A stretch of 64,000 nucleotides of DNA from Liolophura sinensis (Eukaryota > Mollusca > Polyplacophora > Chitonida > Chitonidae), in contig NC_088295.1 in assembly GCF_032854445.1 (NCBI RefSeq), positions 90,727,836 through 90,791,835 of the forward strand. Reading direction: 5' to 3'. The translations under genes and the position numbers were made by a program. Position 1 is the first letter of the stretch. Each line of letters starts with the position of its first letter. Below are positions 1-13,546 of the stretch, one piece after another. A model generated the notes under the pieces. That model was not told the DNA's origin, did no database searches, and saw only the letters and a list, made by a program, of their open reading frames with translations.

Positions 1-3000
1 AAGGCCAGAAGCCAATTACTGTAACGCTGGTCGGATGGGGACATTCAGCCATATTTGGCTGTCAGAGTCTGAGACTTCATCGTAGCCCCGCTGGGAGATC
101 AATTTGATCTTCCATCAGGCAGGGCTGCCTCTAGTTTTATTAATGAAGAGTGAGTGTGTAGAGCTAACACTGAGCCAGCGGATTATCACCATGAACCCTC
201 TACCCCAAAAGCCCTCAAGGACAAGGGTTTACATACCAATGTATTAAAAGGCAGAGAGTTCTGTCCTACCCAGCAACTGCCAGCCAACTGTCCACGGTCA
301 GCTACAGCAATCATTAATTACCCTATAGGTACCACCTTACACATGTCCGAAGACAACTGTTTGTTCTGCGGGGAATTTCAACTAATCAAGCGGAAACATT
401 CAGGGTAACTTCAAGGCTTCACCTTCTAGTGTCGCTGAGCAATAGAGACAAAGTTGTCTGGCTGCTTCCTCTGGTGTCAGACTGGCTTACAAGACATTAA
501 CTCAAGTCCTGCCACTAAAACAGACCTCACATATCCCAGGTCAACACGGCAGGTGACAACAACAACAAATGGCCAATGCATTTAATGAATTTAGTACTTA
601 GACACTGAGGATGGCAGTAAATTATCCAGATGCTCTTACTCATCCATGCACGGCATACTCCAAAAGGATAGTCATTTATTATTTGCTTGGCTGCATTTAA
701 TGCTATACCCAAGAACATGAAAGTTGTGCATTGACAGACAATTTAATGTTTGGAGGAAACCCAGAAGAGTCTGGACAAAATCACTATCGCTTGCCAAATA
801 CCTGGCAGAAACCATCCTACTGGTATCTCAGAACAGTAAAGGCAGCATGATCTTAGGCTGAAGTCCTCTTGTGCTGATACCACAAGGCCAAGTTCTGACT
901 TAATTAGAAATTTGAAATATAGTTTTAGTAATATACTTTTTGGGTCCCAGTAATTAACAGTTTGACCACCTTATAAATGTTGTCAAAAATTAAGCTTCCA
1001 TGATCAAAAACTAAGAACTGTGAAGTGATAAATGCCGAAGTTAGATAGCTTTACATGATCTTGTGTTCATGTCTCATGAAGATGTGGGTTATATTCCTCG
1101 CCAGTCCTAGAAATAGATTGTCTACAATAGTTCCAGGTGTCCAGACGTCTTCCTCCCATGTGTTTTATCTCTGTATGAGCATCAGCAAGGCTTGGGTACC
1201 AGACACATCAATGAAGCTCACTTTATGAATGGCCTTGAAGTTTATCCAATTGTACACCCATAAAACAATAAGACTTTCTCTACTGTCCATTAAGACAGAA
1301 GAGAAAGTTCTGCTGTGTAACAACAGAATGTTGTTTTTTAGCTTTTTTTTTTCTCATTTTCTTTTTTTTGTGTGTTTTGCACAGACCTTGCCTAAGTCAT
1401 TATAAGGACTACTCACAAAAGGACAGTTCTGTAAAAACCACAAATGTTATCTTGTTATCTGAGCTGTGGTGTAAGTGGAACATTGTTCAATGATATTATC
1501 AATGCAAACTTTCACTCTTTCTTAAGTTTTACAATATGCCACCATGTTACAATATGTATCATGGGAAGGGGAAACCGGAGTCAAAATTTTAAACCACCAT
1601 TCAAGCCATCATTAAAAATATGTTTGTTGGGCGTATGCTGATGAATTCTCTTACACAGCAGATTAAAATTCAGATTTTGCTAATAAAAAATTCTGTTCTC
1701 TCAATATTAATGTATTTAAAAATCTGTGTCCCATTGCCAAAATAAAGAAAACACTTTTGCCTCCCCTGTTTTTCATGACATTTATGATTGGTGTTTTACA
1801 ACGTATTCAAGAATATTTCACTTATACTATGGCGGCCAGCATTATGGTTGTTTTTCCTGTTAGTCAGGTTACTCCAATTATAGTAATACAAGTTGCAATC
1901 TTTACAACAGCAATCTTTAACAGCAGATTTAGCAGAGCCCATATTGGTTGTGAAGATTTCCTTCCTCCTAAGGGCCATTTCCCAGTATCACATTCCATAA
2001 TACCTGCCTCAGCCATATCCAGGTCTTCCCACACAGGCTTAGCAAGGTGACTTTCATTTATATATGCAGATTAAGCTGCTGATACCATGTCTGGTTTTAT
2101 GTCTTCAGAGCTTAAACTGTCATTTCACACCTTAATGAACAATACAAAGTGAACAGAAAACCTGGCCTATCACCAACCCTTATCAGTAGGAGCTGGGCAG
2201 GCAGTGTAAAAGGGATGCTTCCTCTGACTGCCTATACATTATACCCACAGGTAAATGGAGTTACTGTATGGAGATTTCACGCTCGATTAATTTCACATAC
2301 CCTAAGCTCTTCAGGTATTCAGCTCACACACAGCCTTAATAATGATGTCCATAGCTTTGGCATACTTCAATGGCTAGTTTAGACAGATTTGCAATCGCAG
2401 AAATTCATCCAACAGATTTGCAAACTGAATTAAAATGGGACCAAGAATAAGTAAACTTTGACAAAATGCGCATTTTTGCAGCACATCCTGCCAGCAAAGA
2501 AGTGAAAATCTTCCACATGCTCATCCACATTTTAGTATAATTTTAAATATAATTTTAAGAATGTCATAATCATAACTTTACCAGCATATAAAGTATTCAA
2601 AATACCTGTTAATGTAAATGACTGAACAAAAGACACAATGTTCTGCATGCTGGACTGATTTCCAAAGTTTCTCTTTATTTCTCTCAATAATCTTATGTAC
2701 ATGTATACTTCTACACTACAGGTAACAGATTACAGACCTCCCTTGGCGTGCACTACGCCTGTCACTCAGATGTCTGTACCCTTTTATGTGCAAAACAATA
2801 GAAACAAAATCTCTTACAGACAAATGTACATACATGGCACTGCGCACAAAAATAAACAGGCAGAGTCTGTCAATAGAACAGAAGAATTGCTCTTTTTCTT
2901 CTTGATTACCGCATCCCCAATAAACATCAGGTGAGAGCTTTGATGTCTTTGTGCAAATGGTAAATGACAAAGGTGAGAGGAAATGAGCATGATGCACACA

Positions 3001-5190
3001 CCTGTACGGAAATTTATCTCCCGCAGCATCAAGCGTGGGTCTGAGTCGTCCCACTAATCACAACTGATTAATAAATAGTGTACCTGCAAGAGTAATGTGT
3101 GCAATTCCCGCCTCAGTGGCTTTGACTGACAGCTAAGCTGACAGATGGGTTAATTATCTAGTTAGACTCAATAATGAGAAATTCTAGTTAAAAAAGAGAG
3201 AAATCAGTGCCACTTAAGATAAAATAGCCCTGCCAGGTGAGGTTAAAGGTAACGGCAGGCACAGTGTTAACTGCAGGTATGTTTTAAATAACACAGACAC
3301 AAACTGGCTTGTTCAGTCTGGCTGATGTATGGGCCAGGAAAACAAAGCTGTGGAAATTAGGAGGGGGTTACAGATAAAAGGGTGGGTGGATGGGTGTGTG
3401 TGTGGGGGGGGAGTACATGCAGGGTAAGCACGGGGCACTGGTTGTATGGGGTGGGGGAAGGAGTAGACAATTCAAGAACTCATCACTGTAATCATTTATG
3501 AAAGTATGAACACAACCATTAAAAAGCCAAAAAAGGCACTGAATCATAAAAAAAATTGAAAAAAAGGCACACATAGACTTAATGATAAGATAGAAATAAA
3601 ATAGCTGTCAGCCATCTTGAATGAATTTTTTTTTTCAAAATTAATCAGATAGGGCCAATTATTGTCCGAAAAGATAAATAAAATGTCAGATAAATCGAGA
3701 AGTGTTTACAATGTTCATATGTACACATTAACATTGATACAGACGTATGTATGTATGCTACAGTCCAACTGTGAACAGCGATTTACATATCAATAAGAAG
3801 TAAGCCACATCACAAATGAACTTTGGACAGATATGGAATCATAACTCACATAATTCCTTAATGTTCCTACATCAGATATTCCAGCAGTATTCAAGACCAC
3901 TGTCCAAGCACCTTACACATAAAAAAATTAAAACTAATAATTTCATTTCTAGGTTTTTCTTATCCACAGATAGCATGTTTATCTTACTGTTCTCTGATTA
4001 CATTAAAAAAAAGAATTATAGTCAATGTGTATATCATATCATGTATACCTACACCAAGACACAGATGGGGAAAGACACCTCCTCCTGAATTAAGACAACA
4101 ATGACACAGCTAATCTACCATTACAATGTCCTGTACATCTCTGCTTCCCATAATAACTGGAAGCTGCATGCCATTGTTACCTGCCAGCTTTGATCTATGA
4201 TAGGCTAGGTAAGTGCCTGTGACAGCACATGTACAGTATCATATGACACACAGATGGTTTTGCTGGGGAAGCATGATTTGTATGTGGCATTACCTTTGTA
4301 CATTACAGCCTTGTGGCGTAACATGTTGGCATGATATTAGATAGATACACCCCCCCCCCACCCCACAACACCCCCATCCCAACAATAACTTGTCTAAACT
4401 AGTGAAACTGACAAAACTCATCTACATGCAATAACTGTGTTTCTTGTCCCAAAATCGAATAATTTGATGTCCTAATAACAACTGGCCTAAGAAACACCAC
4501 AAGTGTAGATTAAAAGTAAAAATACATGTTAAAAACAACTTGAAAGAGGTGCTTTTCACCTCCCTGACATTGTTAAATGTCCTAGATTTGATCCCTAAAA
4601 AGAGCTTAGTTTCATAAAGGTAAAGGAGTACAAATCTAACAGAGGACATCAAACTTAAGTGAAAACAACTCACAAGCAGTATTTGCAGCTAAAGATGCAG
4701 ATATGAAAATCAGACTTGGTATCCAAATGTACTTTTTCAAGAGATTAAATGGTTATACTTGGATTATTCACAGTGATACATTGCATGAGTATCGTGTCCT
4801 AAAGACTAGTCTCTAGAGACCAACACTTCCAACGATTAACAATACACATTACCACAGAAGACCCGCGTACAAATAAACGCCCATCATGGTGACATCACAG
4901 ACTATGGTACATGTAGACGCCAATCCGAGATACCCACTGTAATATAGGTGCTATGTCTTTCACCTTTATGCTATTTTGCTAGGAAATAAGAAATTTTATT
5001 ATTTCTGACATTATGAACATTATGAACATGTTGAAAAAATCAATTTGATTGCCCTTTTTTATTTTTTACTTTCATAAAGGTTAGAATTTTGTCACAGCTA
5101 AATGAAAGGTATTTAAAAAATAATTTTTATGTGTGGGCTACACATAAAAGTCAAAATGATATGAGCTAATTCAAAAAAAGAAATAAAAAA
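1..5190. other. AT-rich non-coding stretch, no gene recognised
   Basis: I see no open frame with family resemblance or a convincing exon on either strand. The stretch holds homopolymer runs, a C-rich tract near 4350 and one fragment of a SINE (listed separately). It may be the first intron of the minus-strand gene that seems to start at 9628, but no downstream exon could be recognised. Confidence 0.5.
1776..1848 (-). mobile_element. SINE family A fragment (3' end only)
   Basis: Read on the minus strand it gives the diverged 3' part of family A: the block around CATAATGCTGGCCGCC, then AAGTGAAATATTCTTGA and the tail ending AAAACACCAATCA. The tRNA-like head and middle are missing, so this is a 5'-truncated copy. 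Several mismatches to the copy at 20793 suggest it is older. Confidence 0.8.
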
Positions 5191-5462
5191 TACACTTAAT
5201 ACTGTAATGATACTACATGCAAAATGAATTGGCAATCACATAAAATACACTTAATACTGTAATGATACTACATGTAAAATGAATTGGCAATCACATAAAA
5301 TACACTTAATACTGTAATGATACCACATGTAAAATGAATTGGCAATCACATAAAATACACTTAATACTGTAATGATACTACATGTAAAATGAACTGGCAA
5401 TCACATAAAATACACTTAATACTGTAATGATACTACGTGTAAAATGAATTGGCAATCACATA
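5191..5462. repeat. 55-bp tandem repeat, 5 copies
   Basis: The motif TACACTTAATACTGTAATGA starts at 5191, 5246, 5301, 5356 and 5411, an exact 55-bp period. Copies differ at only a few bases, so the array is young. It is AT-rich and non-coding. Confidence 0.95.
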
Positions 5463-5813
5463 TAAATTCTGGCTTGAAAGTATCACATGCCGGGCTGAAA
5501 CTATTGATATTGAGTTTGACAGAGATGAAATAAATATCATATTCAGAATATCATATTTGCAGAATATGAACAACATCAATGATTCTGTAACTTTGTATTG
5601 AGTCCAAGAGCAGACATTCCTTCATTACATACACCACCAAACACAGCCCATTTATTGTATGTACTATTAACATGCGATTTTCATTGAGGGCCTGAGAATT
5701 CAGACCACAAGTAGGACGTTGTCAGTCTAATATGTTAGTCTCACAAGGATTTTCAACAAAACTACACTTCTGTATTTAAATATAAAGGATTATACACTGT
5801 ACTTAATACAAGA

Positions 5814-6085
5814 GGGGGGCCTCCGTGGCTCAATTGATTAACGCGCTAGCACAGCGTAATGACGAACGCGCTTCTCACCAATGCAGTTGCTGTGAGTTCA
5901 TTTCCAGCTCATGCTGGCTTCCTCTCCGGCCGTAAATGGGAAGGTCTACCAGCAACCTGCAGATGGTTGTGGGTTTTTACTGGGCTCTGCCCGGTTTCCT
6001 CCCACCATAATGCTGGGCACCATAGTATAAGTGAAATTTTTTGAAAACCTAATAAAACACCAATCAAATAAATAAATAAATAAAC
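5814..6085 (+). mobile_element. SINE family A, near full length
   Basis: It begins with a tRNA-like head (GGCCTCCGTGGCTCA, an A-box-like segment) and has a degenerate B-box-like GAGTTCATTTCC. The family A body follows (CTCATGCTGGCTTCC, CTCTGCCCGGTTTCC, CATAATGCTGG), and it ends in AAAACACCAATCAAATAAATA with an (AAAT)n tail. RNA polymerase III promoter boxes and a LINE-type tail are typical of tRNA-derived SINEs. It is diverged from the 20793 copy at many places. Confidence 0.9.
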
Positions 6086-8230
6086 AATAAAAAAGATTGT
6101 TCATGTAATACATGCTCTGTTGCTTTGTACATACTTGTTCTGTTGCCTTGTGTAAACTGTCCTTAATAAAAAGACTTGTAGAGATAAAAAAAAAACATGT
6201 TCTGTTGTTTTGTACATGTTATTGTCATACAAAAGATCGCCCATGTAATACATATTCGGCTAACAATCTAAACTGTAACATGGAAACATTTACATACATA
6301 ATTATCACCATGTATCACATCAGACAAACACTGTCTCTGTATGTCTCACAAGCTCTAAGACAGGGTCACAAAGAATGCATTATTGTAATAGTTTAAACAA
6401 TAGCCCCACTTAAATGGTTAAACTCTACACATGGCAGGGTGACAGGGTCTATGTGCTGGCTGTGTATATGTCTGTACCCCTTTGCCATCTGGCGGGCCTC
6501 ATTCATAAAACCACAACTGGGTCATAACTGTTGCCAAATGAGAGATCACATGACTCCTGACATACATGGCAAAGAGGCTGGCAAAAACCAACAGTCATAA
6601 ATATATTTGGCTTCACTCTAGCTGTCTGTAACCATTTATACTCTGCATCATAAACATTTATAATTATGTTAACAAGCTACTTAACATTTCCACAACACCA
6701 ACAGTTTTTACATTAAAATTCGTCAGTGTAAGAAATTTAGCCATGTTTTCAAGCATTTATATATTTATGTTGCATATTTTAACACAAAACATTTTGAAGT
6801 CAATGTTTAAACTATTTTAAATTCCATATCACCTATTATTTACATAATATCTCATTCCTTTACATACTGGTATGTGGGTGACCTGGTGAAAAGTGGCTAC
6901 AATATATTATTACATTACAATAACAGAAATGACTGCATTGCTATGTATAATGACCCGCATGTAAATGTATTGGGTGGCCATGTAGTGTGAGAATTGCTTA
7001 TTATAACAACCTATATACACTGTGGGAACATGTTGGGCAGTAGTACACACTTCCTTACAATCAGAAGTCTTCACTTTGTACATGTCCATGCCAATGTTAT
7101 TGGCTTCCTAAGAAGAAATGAGAAGCCAGTGGCATGACAGCATGACATAGATTGATATGTACGCTGTATATTTTAATACATTAAAAAACAGAATAACATA
7201 AACTTATATGCATTGGCTATTGCAGAGCATTCTATTTTCTGTTTAAAAACTGCTTAATAATTAAAAAAAAAAGTCAAGTTATATGTTTGGAGGTTCCTTG
7301 AATTGATTTTTATGTGTGTTTACAAGTTTGCTATATCAGGACACATTTGCTTCATCTGTAGAACACAGCACTGGTTTTGTTTAGTTTCCTTGTTTCTTTA
7401 CTTGCCTGTGGGAAGCTGTAGGCTGGGTGTCTGGAGGCTGGTTTGCCCTGTCCAAACAATGTTACAGGCTGGCCTTGGATCTGGCCAAGCTCAACTGTCC
7501 AGTGTTTTTACAGTCTGGTAAGGTCATCATTGGCTCCACTTGGAGTAGGATCTTATCTATCTACATCAATGACAGCTGACAGATGGGTCAACCCTGGACA
7601 CATCTGATACCCCACACATTGGGCATGGCAGATCTGGCATGGTTATCCAGGCAGCTAGGTATAGCCTCATTGAAGCACAATCACACATGCATACACAATG
7701 TACAACAACTTTTAAATATCTTATCTCCATACAATATCTCCCTGTCTAACCTCAGAAAAGACTCCATGATTGCAATATTGTAGACAGATTTTTTAGCTCA
7801 TGTGTTAACAAATATTTCACTTGAAGATTTCTACAAACTGTCTACTACAGTATTGTCATACACTGGAAGAATAGAAGTTGGCATGGCAGAGAGGGGGAAA
7901 GAGAAAATGAGATGCAAACAAAAGATAGCAACATTTAGGGTACTGTGAGAATGCTGAATGGGCTGTTTACAGAGAGGTAAGGCAGAGGGGAACAGACTAC
8001 AGAGGTACTCCCTCCCAGGGCACCTCTTACAGGGCTAGGCCCCCAACTTCAGTTGACAGAACATGACCAAAAGAAATATAGTTTACAGGAGGACGATGAC
8101 GCTGTTACCCTTACTCAGAGAAACCTCTCCACAGTTCTGTCCTGCCCTTTAGGACTGTTATAATTAATAGCCGTTTTATACAGCTACATCATTAATGGAG
8201 ATCTATTCAGGGCGGAATCCACGCGTCTGC
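6086..8230. other. Non-coding, nothing recognised
   Basis: AT-rich sequence with short open frames only. No splice-flanked exon, RNA gene or clear repeat was seen here. Confidence 0.4.
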
Positions 8231-8249
8231 GGCAACCCCAACTGGGTTT

Positions 8250-8471
8250 CTAGTCATACAGATCAATACCTGCTATAACTCCGTACACCTCAAAGAGCTC
8301 AATGCCCACAGCTAAACGTGTTATGTCCTTACCCCCATCTCTCTCTGCCTGAAGAAGCATCTTTATGATACCAAGTGTGAAGCTTACACTAATTTTTACA
8401 GAACCCATGGAGAAGTCTACACCAAAAATCTGTACAGATGTCACAGTTGATCTTAAAGTATAATAGACCAT
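8250..8471 (-). other. Unassigned 73-codon open frame, possible exon remnant
   Basis: The minus strand has an open frame with an acceptor-like CTGTACAG about 50 bases into it and a donor-like GGGGGTAAGG near 8327. Between them it would read IFGVDFSMGSVKISVSF and on to LLQAERDGG. I recognise no family. The phase at the acceptor that stays open (0) does not match the donor phase (1) of the first exon at 9565, so a direct join is not supported. It could be an exon of that gene through an unseen exon, or chance. Confidence 0.2.
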
Positions 8472-9564
8472 AACCTACCAATCATTTACACCGTCACTCA
8501 ACATTCAGCTTGCTTCCAGAGTATTAAGTGAATTCCATTTATCAATTGGGTACATTTACATACATGTACATAAAATGAATGCTTTCCAAAAACCACCAAG
8601 TGCTTTGCATAAACAAAAATGAAAGAAAACAACAGTTTTAACATAATGAAAAAAAAATTAAGAATAAAAACATGTTAGTATATTTATCTTACAAGGAGTA
8701 ATAAATATTTCATGAATAATCCACTCTCTTATCTAGAAAACTGTCAAACCAAGACATGGATAAATGCAAGAAAAGTATCCAATTTCAATATACCCAGAAT
8801 TTGTGATACAGTCATACCTCACCAACAGAGCTTGTCTAAATACAACTCTTGCAATGAAAGACTCACTTGAGCAAGTATGGTATGGTTTCAATGAGATTAA
8901 TTGGTGTCAATTGATCGGTGTTATTTTAAATACAAGTAGGCCCAGTGGGTGGGATAGCAAGGCCTGTAAACTTGTGGGGTAGGGATTTAATTCACACTAT
9001 TCTCTGCGGGAAGCAGCTGATGGATGCTGCCCAAGCCAAAGCCTGGGGGCTTTAAAACTCGTCAAAGGAGCTCTTCCATTATGTAAGAGATCGCTACGCT
9101 TCACTGAGTGAAGGGTTAACTGCCAAAGACTGCTGTGAAATACAGCACGCCGGTGGCAACAGTAACCTTTTGAAATTCCATCAGAGTAAATGGTACTTAA
9201 CTATCGATACAAGACTAGTATGACGACTGGTCTGCTGAGAATAACAAAAAAAAAAAAAAAAAAAAAGAAAGATAAAAAAGGCCTTTTGAGCAAGGATCCC
9301 TGGCAGCGACAGAGTAATTTCCGCTGAACACCGAAAATCGAGTTGCAACTAACAAGGATGGATTATATATTTATTTACAGATAAATATTGGCTTTGTAGG
9401 AGTATGCGGAGATTGTGTCAACACATTCCATACTGCCGGTAGCGGCGAAGATTTCCTTTCTGTAGAAAAACTTCCGAAGTATTTCACAGAGCTGCCGAGC
9501 CCGCATGAGTGGCGGTGTCTAATGACATCTGAAATACCACGTGAAAGTTAGAAATACAACTTAC

Positions 9565-9628
9565 CGAAAGTTGCTTCAAGTAACGCTAGAATTCCAACAA
9601 GCGCCGAACATCGTGGCAGCCCTACCAT
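9565..9628 (-). CDS. Probable first coding exon of an unidentified secreted or membrane protein (signal peptide)
   Basis: On the minus strand an ATG at 9628 opens MVGLPRCSALVGILALLEATF, followed by a strong donor (TTTCG|GTAAGT, intron from 9564). The peptide has a short basic start and a hydrophobic core with small residues, like a cleavable signal peptide or signal anchor. The exon leaves in phase 1. It sits about 340 bases from the probable UBA52 start on the other strand, an arrangement typical of divergent promoters. The rest of the gene would lie to the left, in 1-9560 or beyond. I found no continuation, so the product is unknown. The frame is too short for family assignment, and chance occurrence remains possible. 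Confidence 0.4.
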
Positions 9629-9971
9629 GGCATCGGATCAGAGCTGCTCAGGAGACATCCATACAGAGAAATCATTCATTTTCCCACGGCACTTTCAGTT
9701 GAAAATCGCTCTCGACTTGTCACACAAACAGCCAGCGTGCTCATTCGTACACAAACCCAAAGGTAGGCCGATTGAAGCTCTGAAATCCCGCCAATCGCAG
9801 CGATTGATAGGCCTGCCCTTTTGTGCTCGCCGATCCAATGAAAGAAGAAAATACATCGATCGTAAGAGAGCCGGTTTCAATGAGGTCAGAGGTCAGGAGC
9901 GCTTACTAGCGCCATCTGCTGGCGAAAAAGCGCAAATACGCTGATGTTCCATTTGTAAACCCCGTAGTCTG
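9629..9971. promoter_or_regulatory. Probable divergent promoter region
   Basis: This roughly 340-base gap separates the putative minus-strand first exon from the 5' TOP-like start of UBA52. It looks richer in G+C and CpG than its surroundings. It contains a CTCF-like site next to the UBA52 end. Open frames exist here on both strands but match nothing I know. Confidence 0.4.
9908..9924 (-). promoter_or_regulatory. CTCF-like core site
   Basis: The plus strand reads AGCGCCATCTGCTGGCG. Its reverse complement contains CCAGCAGATGGCGC, which fits the CTCF core consensus CCASYAGRKGGC. CTCF is conserved in bilaterians with a similar core. It lies about 50 bases upstream of the likely UBA52 start. Binding is inferred, not shown. 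Confidence 0.5.
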
Positions 9972-9984
9972 TCTTTTACTCAAG
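9972..9984 (+). other. UBA52: Probable UBA52 5' UTR exon with 5' TOP-like start
   Basis: A pyrimidine run, TCTTTTACT, is followed by CAAG|GTAAGA, a good donor at 9985. Ribosomal protein mRNAs usually begin with a C followed by pyrimidines and often have a very short non-coding first exon. An acceptor just upstream of the ATG (TTTCCAG, exon from 16038) shows that a 5' UTR intron exists, so a donor must lie upstream. This is the best one I see. A start nearer to 16000 cannot be excluded. Confidence 0.45.
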
Positions 9985-12234
9985 GTAAGATGGCTACGGC
10001 ATGTGTATGGTGGTTAGTACCACTGAAATGTTGAAATTAAGTACATTTACGGGTAATGATTACATTCAAGCTGGTTGAGGCGCCTTCATATGAACTAAAG
10101 AATGTTTGAGTTATGCACGTTTATTGGAAATAGCTCTATATGGGTGACACTGACAATGATAAAATGTGCGGGTTTCTGAGACCAGCATCATGTAGGGTCC
10201 AGTTCTCGTTCTGTGTGAACGTGTGATCGACAGGTCGCCAGAATTAGGCCAATTGATCGATGGTATCTACTGAATGATGGGGTAAGGATTGGGAAATTTG
10301 CATTTGTAATCATTTAGACAACTTACTGCATTGCCGTGGGTATCATGCTTTTGTTGTCGATTTTGTAACTCTTGTTGATTCCCCACGAGGCAATCTGGGT
10401 TTGAACAAGGGACAAATTTTAACTGTACCTGGTGGGGGAGGGGGTTTGATTTGCAATAAAAATATAGCGTAAGTACGGTGTTATTCACACAATCATCTGT
10501 CACATGATATTTTCATCTATGAGTGTCCTGCACTGACGAGTTCGTTGTGAAAAGTTCTCGATTTGAACTTCCATCAGACAGCATGTATCTGTAATAAACT
10601 GAATGAAACTAAGTAGGAAAGTATAGTAAAATACGTTTCGCGCTCTCCCGGCTTGTATGAGCCTTGGTGATATAAAGTGGTCGACGACACTCCACCACCA
10701 ATATGTGTGTATTTGTATTACATGCAGAATGTGGGAAACTTGCCAAAGGTTGGTGGGTTATCCTGGACGCAAGTCAAAATGCCCACTACCATAACACCCG
10801 CTAGTTTTAGTCGAAGCACCCATTATAGCATTCTTATGGGCTAGCCAATATAAATAGGCCAAAATAGCCTTCCCATTACTTAAAAACAGTGAGAGATGAA
10901 TAAGGCGGAAAACCATACAAATCTTGAACAACGCCAAGGTCTGGGTGATGAAGTCATGTCAAACACAGACACTCAAATATTTTTTTCTAATAATACATTA
11001 TACGCATGCATTCTCTGTATCTAGGGTATGTGGTACATGGTTCTAACATCACCTGAAGTAATTTTATTTATGAATGCTGATCATGTAGTTCCACATGAGA
11101 AGACAAGTGGTGAGGCTAAGCCTAAACACTTTGCACAAACCCCAAAGGTCAAGCTTGTCTAGTGGTGGCGTTGATGTAAATCGAGCGTAGAGAGCAGCGC
11201 ATGCGATCTAAGGAGTATGGCATCAAAACATAAATTTACTATAGTAAATTTTAGTAGCGCGATTTGAATGAATGGAGACTTGGAGAGCCCTTGCTGTGTG
11301 ACTTTAAGCTGATATAGAACATCTCCCACAGATGACTGAACCTTAATTTTCCTTAATTAACATTCACACCATAACTGACCATATCAGTTCGGTAGACAGA
11401 GCTCTCATGGAAACTGCTTAACCTTTCCAGACACCAGCCAGACCTTTTGTTTTTAAGCAGGAGGCCGACCTCAGGGGCAAGATTTGTAAACACACCATCA
11501 TTTAGATTTAATTGAGATCATTCAGCAAAAAAAAATTCTTCACAACAGTAATCCAATGCTTAGTGAGTGATGTATTTTGCCTTTTTCTATCATTGCCAAA
11601 AGGATAACTGAGGAAAACTTTTGAACTCTGGAGATAAGTAGCATGACAGGGACAATGTCCGACACCCAGCAGTATTTTGACAGGGGCCAAACATTGAAAC
11701 TTTCTATTAACCTGAATAGCTGGAATGTTTGCCAATATATCCTGTCCCAGCTTAAAACAGACATCCACTGCAAAATGAGGCCAAGGACAAGAGCGTGCAT
11801 AACTGATAAAAGCCAAGCTATTCACTGAAAGAAATCATCCAGTAACCACAGTCGTTGTCCCCCAATGTCTATGTGGGTTTGTGAACTTGAAACTCTTCTG
11901 TGACTTCTGTGTTTGTGCACAATGTAATTCATGACAGGTAAGTTTTCCAATCCGGAAAAAGGCAGTGTTATCAATGTAGGGTGTGTATGCCCTGTTTTCA
12001 GTGGATTATGATTATTCATCAGTATAACGTATGAACTTGATGCATTGTCATTGAAGGTCAGGTGTAACAAGCCTAGGTGTAACAGGATACGGATATATAG
12101 GGCGAAAAGCGCTATGTCCTTAGTTGAAAAGAAAACATATACCTGTTCTATATTTATTTCTTCTATCTTTAATAGATTCAGATGAAACACTTGCATTTTG
12201 TGGACTTATTAGATGGAAGTGCTTTCAGTGGTTC

Positions 12235-12380
12235 TGGGAAGGTCTGCCAGCAACCTGCGGATGGTCGTGGGTTTCCCCCGGGCTCTGCCCGGTTTCCTCC
12301 CACCATAATGCTGGCCGCCTTGGTAGAAGTGAAATATTTTTGAGTACGGCGTAAAACACCAATCAAATAAATAAATCAAT
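12235..12380 (+). mobile_element. SINE family A, 5'-truncated copy
   Basis: It starts inside the body at GGGAAGGTCTGCCAGCAACC, continues through CTCTGCCCGGTTTCCTCCC and CATAATGCTGGCCGCC, and ends AGTACGGCGTAAAACACC with an AAATAAAT tail. The tRNA-like head is absent. It is close to the family consensus, so fairly young. Confidence 0.9.
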
Positions 12381-12924
12381 GGTCCTGGGCGTTACTCAAT
12401 GAATCCACCAGCAGGCAGATTCGAGTACTTGGATGGTGTAATAAGCATCATTGATTGTCTCCCCTTATGGGCTGTGGCTAGTCACATGTACCTGATGCCT
12501 GGAGGAGTCCTGTCATTGTTTATGATGAATCATATGATCTGTGACAATCACCTTCTGTGTACCGTATAATAGGACTAGAGAGAAATCTCAAACGGACAAG
12601 AGGCATAACACAGTAATTACAGCCAATTTCAGGATTAGAGGATGGCAGGACAGGCTGTTCTCAGCTGTCTCAGCCATGTGATTGAGCAAGAGGATATTCC
12701 CATGCTGTGGAAAGATGAATGTTAGCCAGTTCTACACTGCCCAGGTGAAAGAACAAAATTACGACTGTGACAGACATGCATTTGTTCAACTTTATTGAAG
12801 GCATTATAAGCAGAGAATGGGTCAAGTTGACATCCCCTTTTTGCTGCTTTCGAGGTTGTAATGAATGGTGATCACATGACTTGTTTTTCACTCGTCGGAC
12901 CCAAAGGGTAAAGCCTATAGGGTG

Positions 12925-13012
12925 TGGCCATGGTAATTTCCCCCTGGCTTTTCCCGGTTAATGCCACAATAATGCTGGCTACAGTTGTATAAGGGAAATA
13001 TTCTTTAGTAAG
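12925..13012 (+). mobile_element. SINE family A, strongly diverged fragment
   Basis: Recognisable pieces are GGTAATTTCCCCCTGGCTT, CCCGGTTAATGCC, CATAATGCTGGCTAC and ATAAGGGAAATATTCTT. The order matches family A, but there are many substitutions and no clean tail, so the copy is old. Confidence 0.6.
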
Positions 13013-13546
13013 CCCGAACGGAGTTGAACTCTGAATCGAATCAACTGTGGATCACTGGTTCGTTGTCTTTCGTTGATAAGTCACTGTTTTGTGCATTGAG
13101 TATTTTTGGGGTTGATTCTGGGGCAAAATATATTTACCTAGATGATGTTAGCCGGTAAATGAGATGTAACAAATCTAACGGCAGGTTTGAGAGAGGTCAG
13201 AGAGGTTGGACAGGATTGATGTTCTGATCAAAACTTCAGTATATCCATGTACTTAATGACCAATAAGTCAGTGTTAGAGAGAATTGTATCAATTCCTTCC
13301 ATTTTATCCAGAGTGCAGTTGTGATGGATTGTACAGTGTAAGATCAGCTTTCTGGTTGACCAAATTATCGGCGGAGAAAGCAAACGGCTCCAACACCATG
13401 GTAGAATACTTTTATAAACCTAAAATGGAAGGAAAAAATCCCTGATCTGGGAGAAAAACAAATGAGCCGGATTAAAATTCTTCAAATTGAGTGAAGTCAG
13501 TTGTGATAAAAATGTACAGAAAAATTAATATTTCAATAAATTAATA

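Larger units (their letters stand above)
9985..13546 (+). other. UBA52 5' UTR intron, left part
   Basis: Intronic if the UTR exon at 9972 is right. It holds SINE family A fragments near 12235 and 12925 and otherwise unique AT-rich sequence. No coding exon was recognised. Short open frames around 11540-12190 have no recognisable family. Confidence 0.4.

Noticed and set aside
9627-9944. A 105-codon plus-strand frame (MASDQSCSGD...)
   Set aside because: It overlaps the probable divergent promoter, ends before the UBA52 UTR exon and matches nothing known. I treat it as chance openness in G+C-richer DNA.
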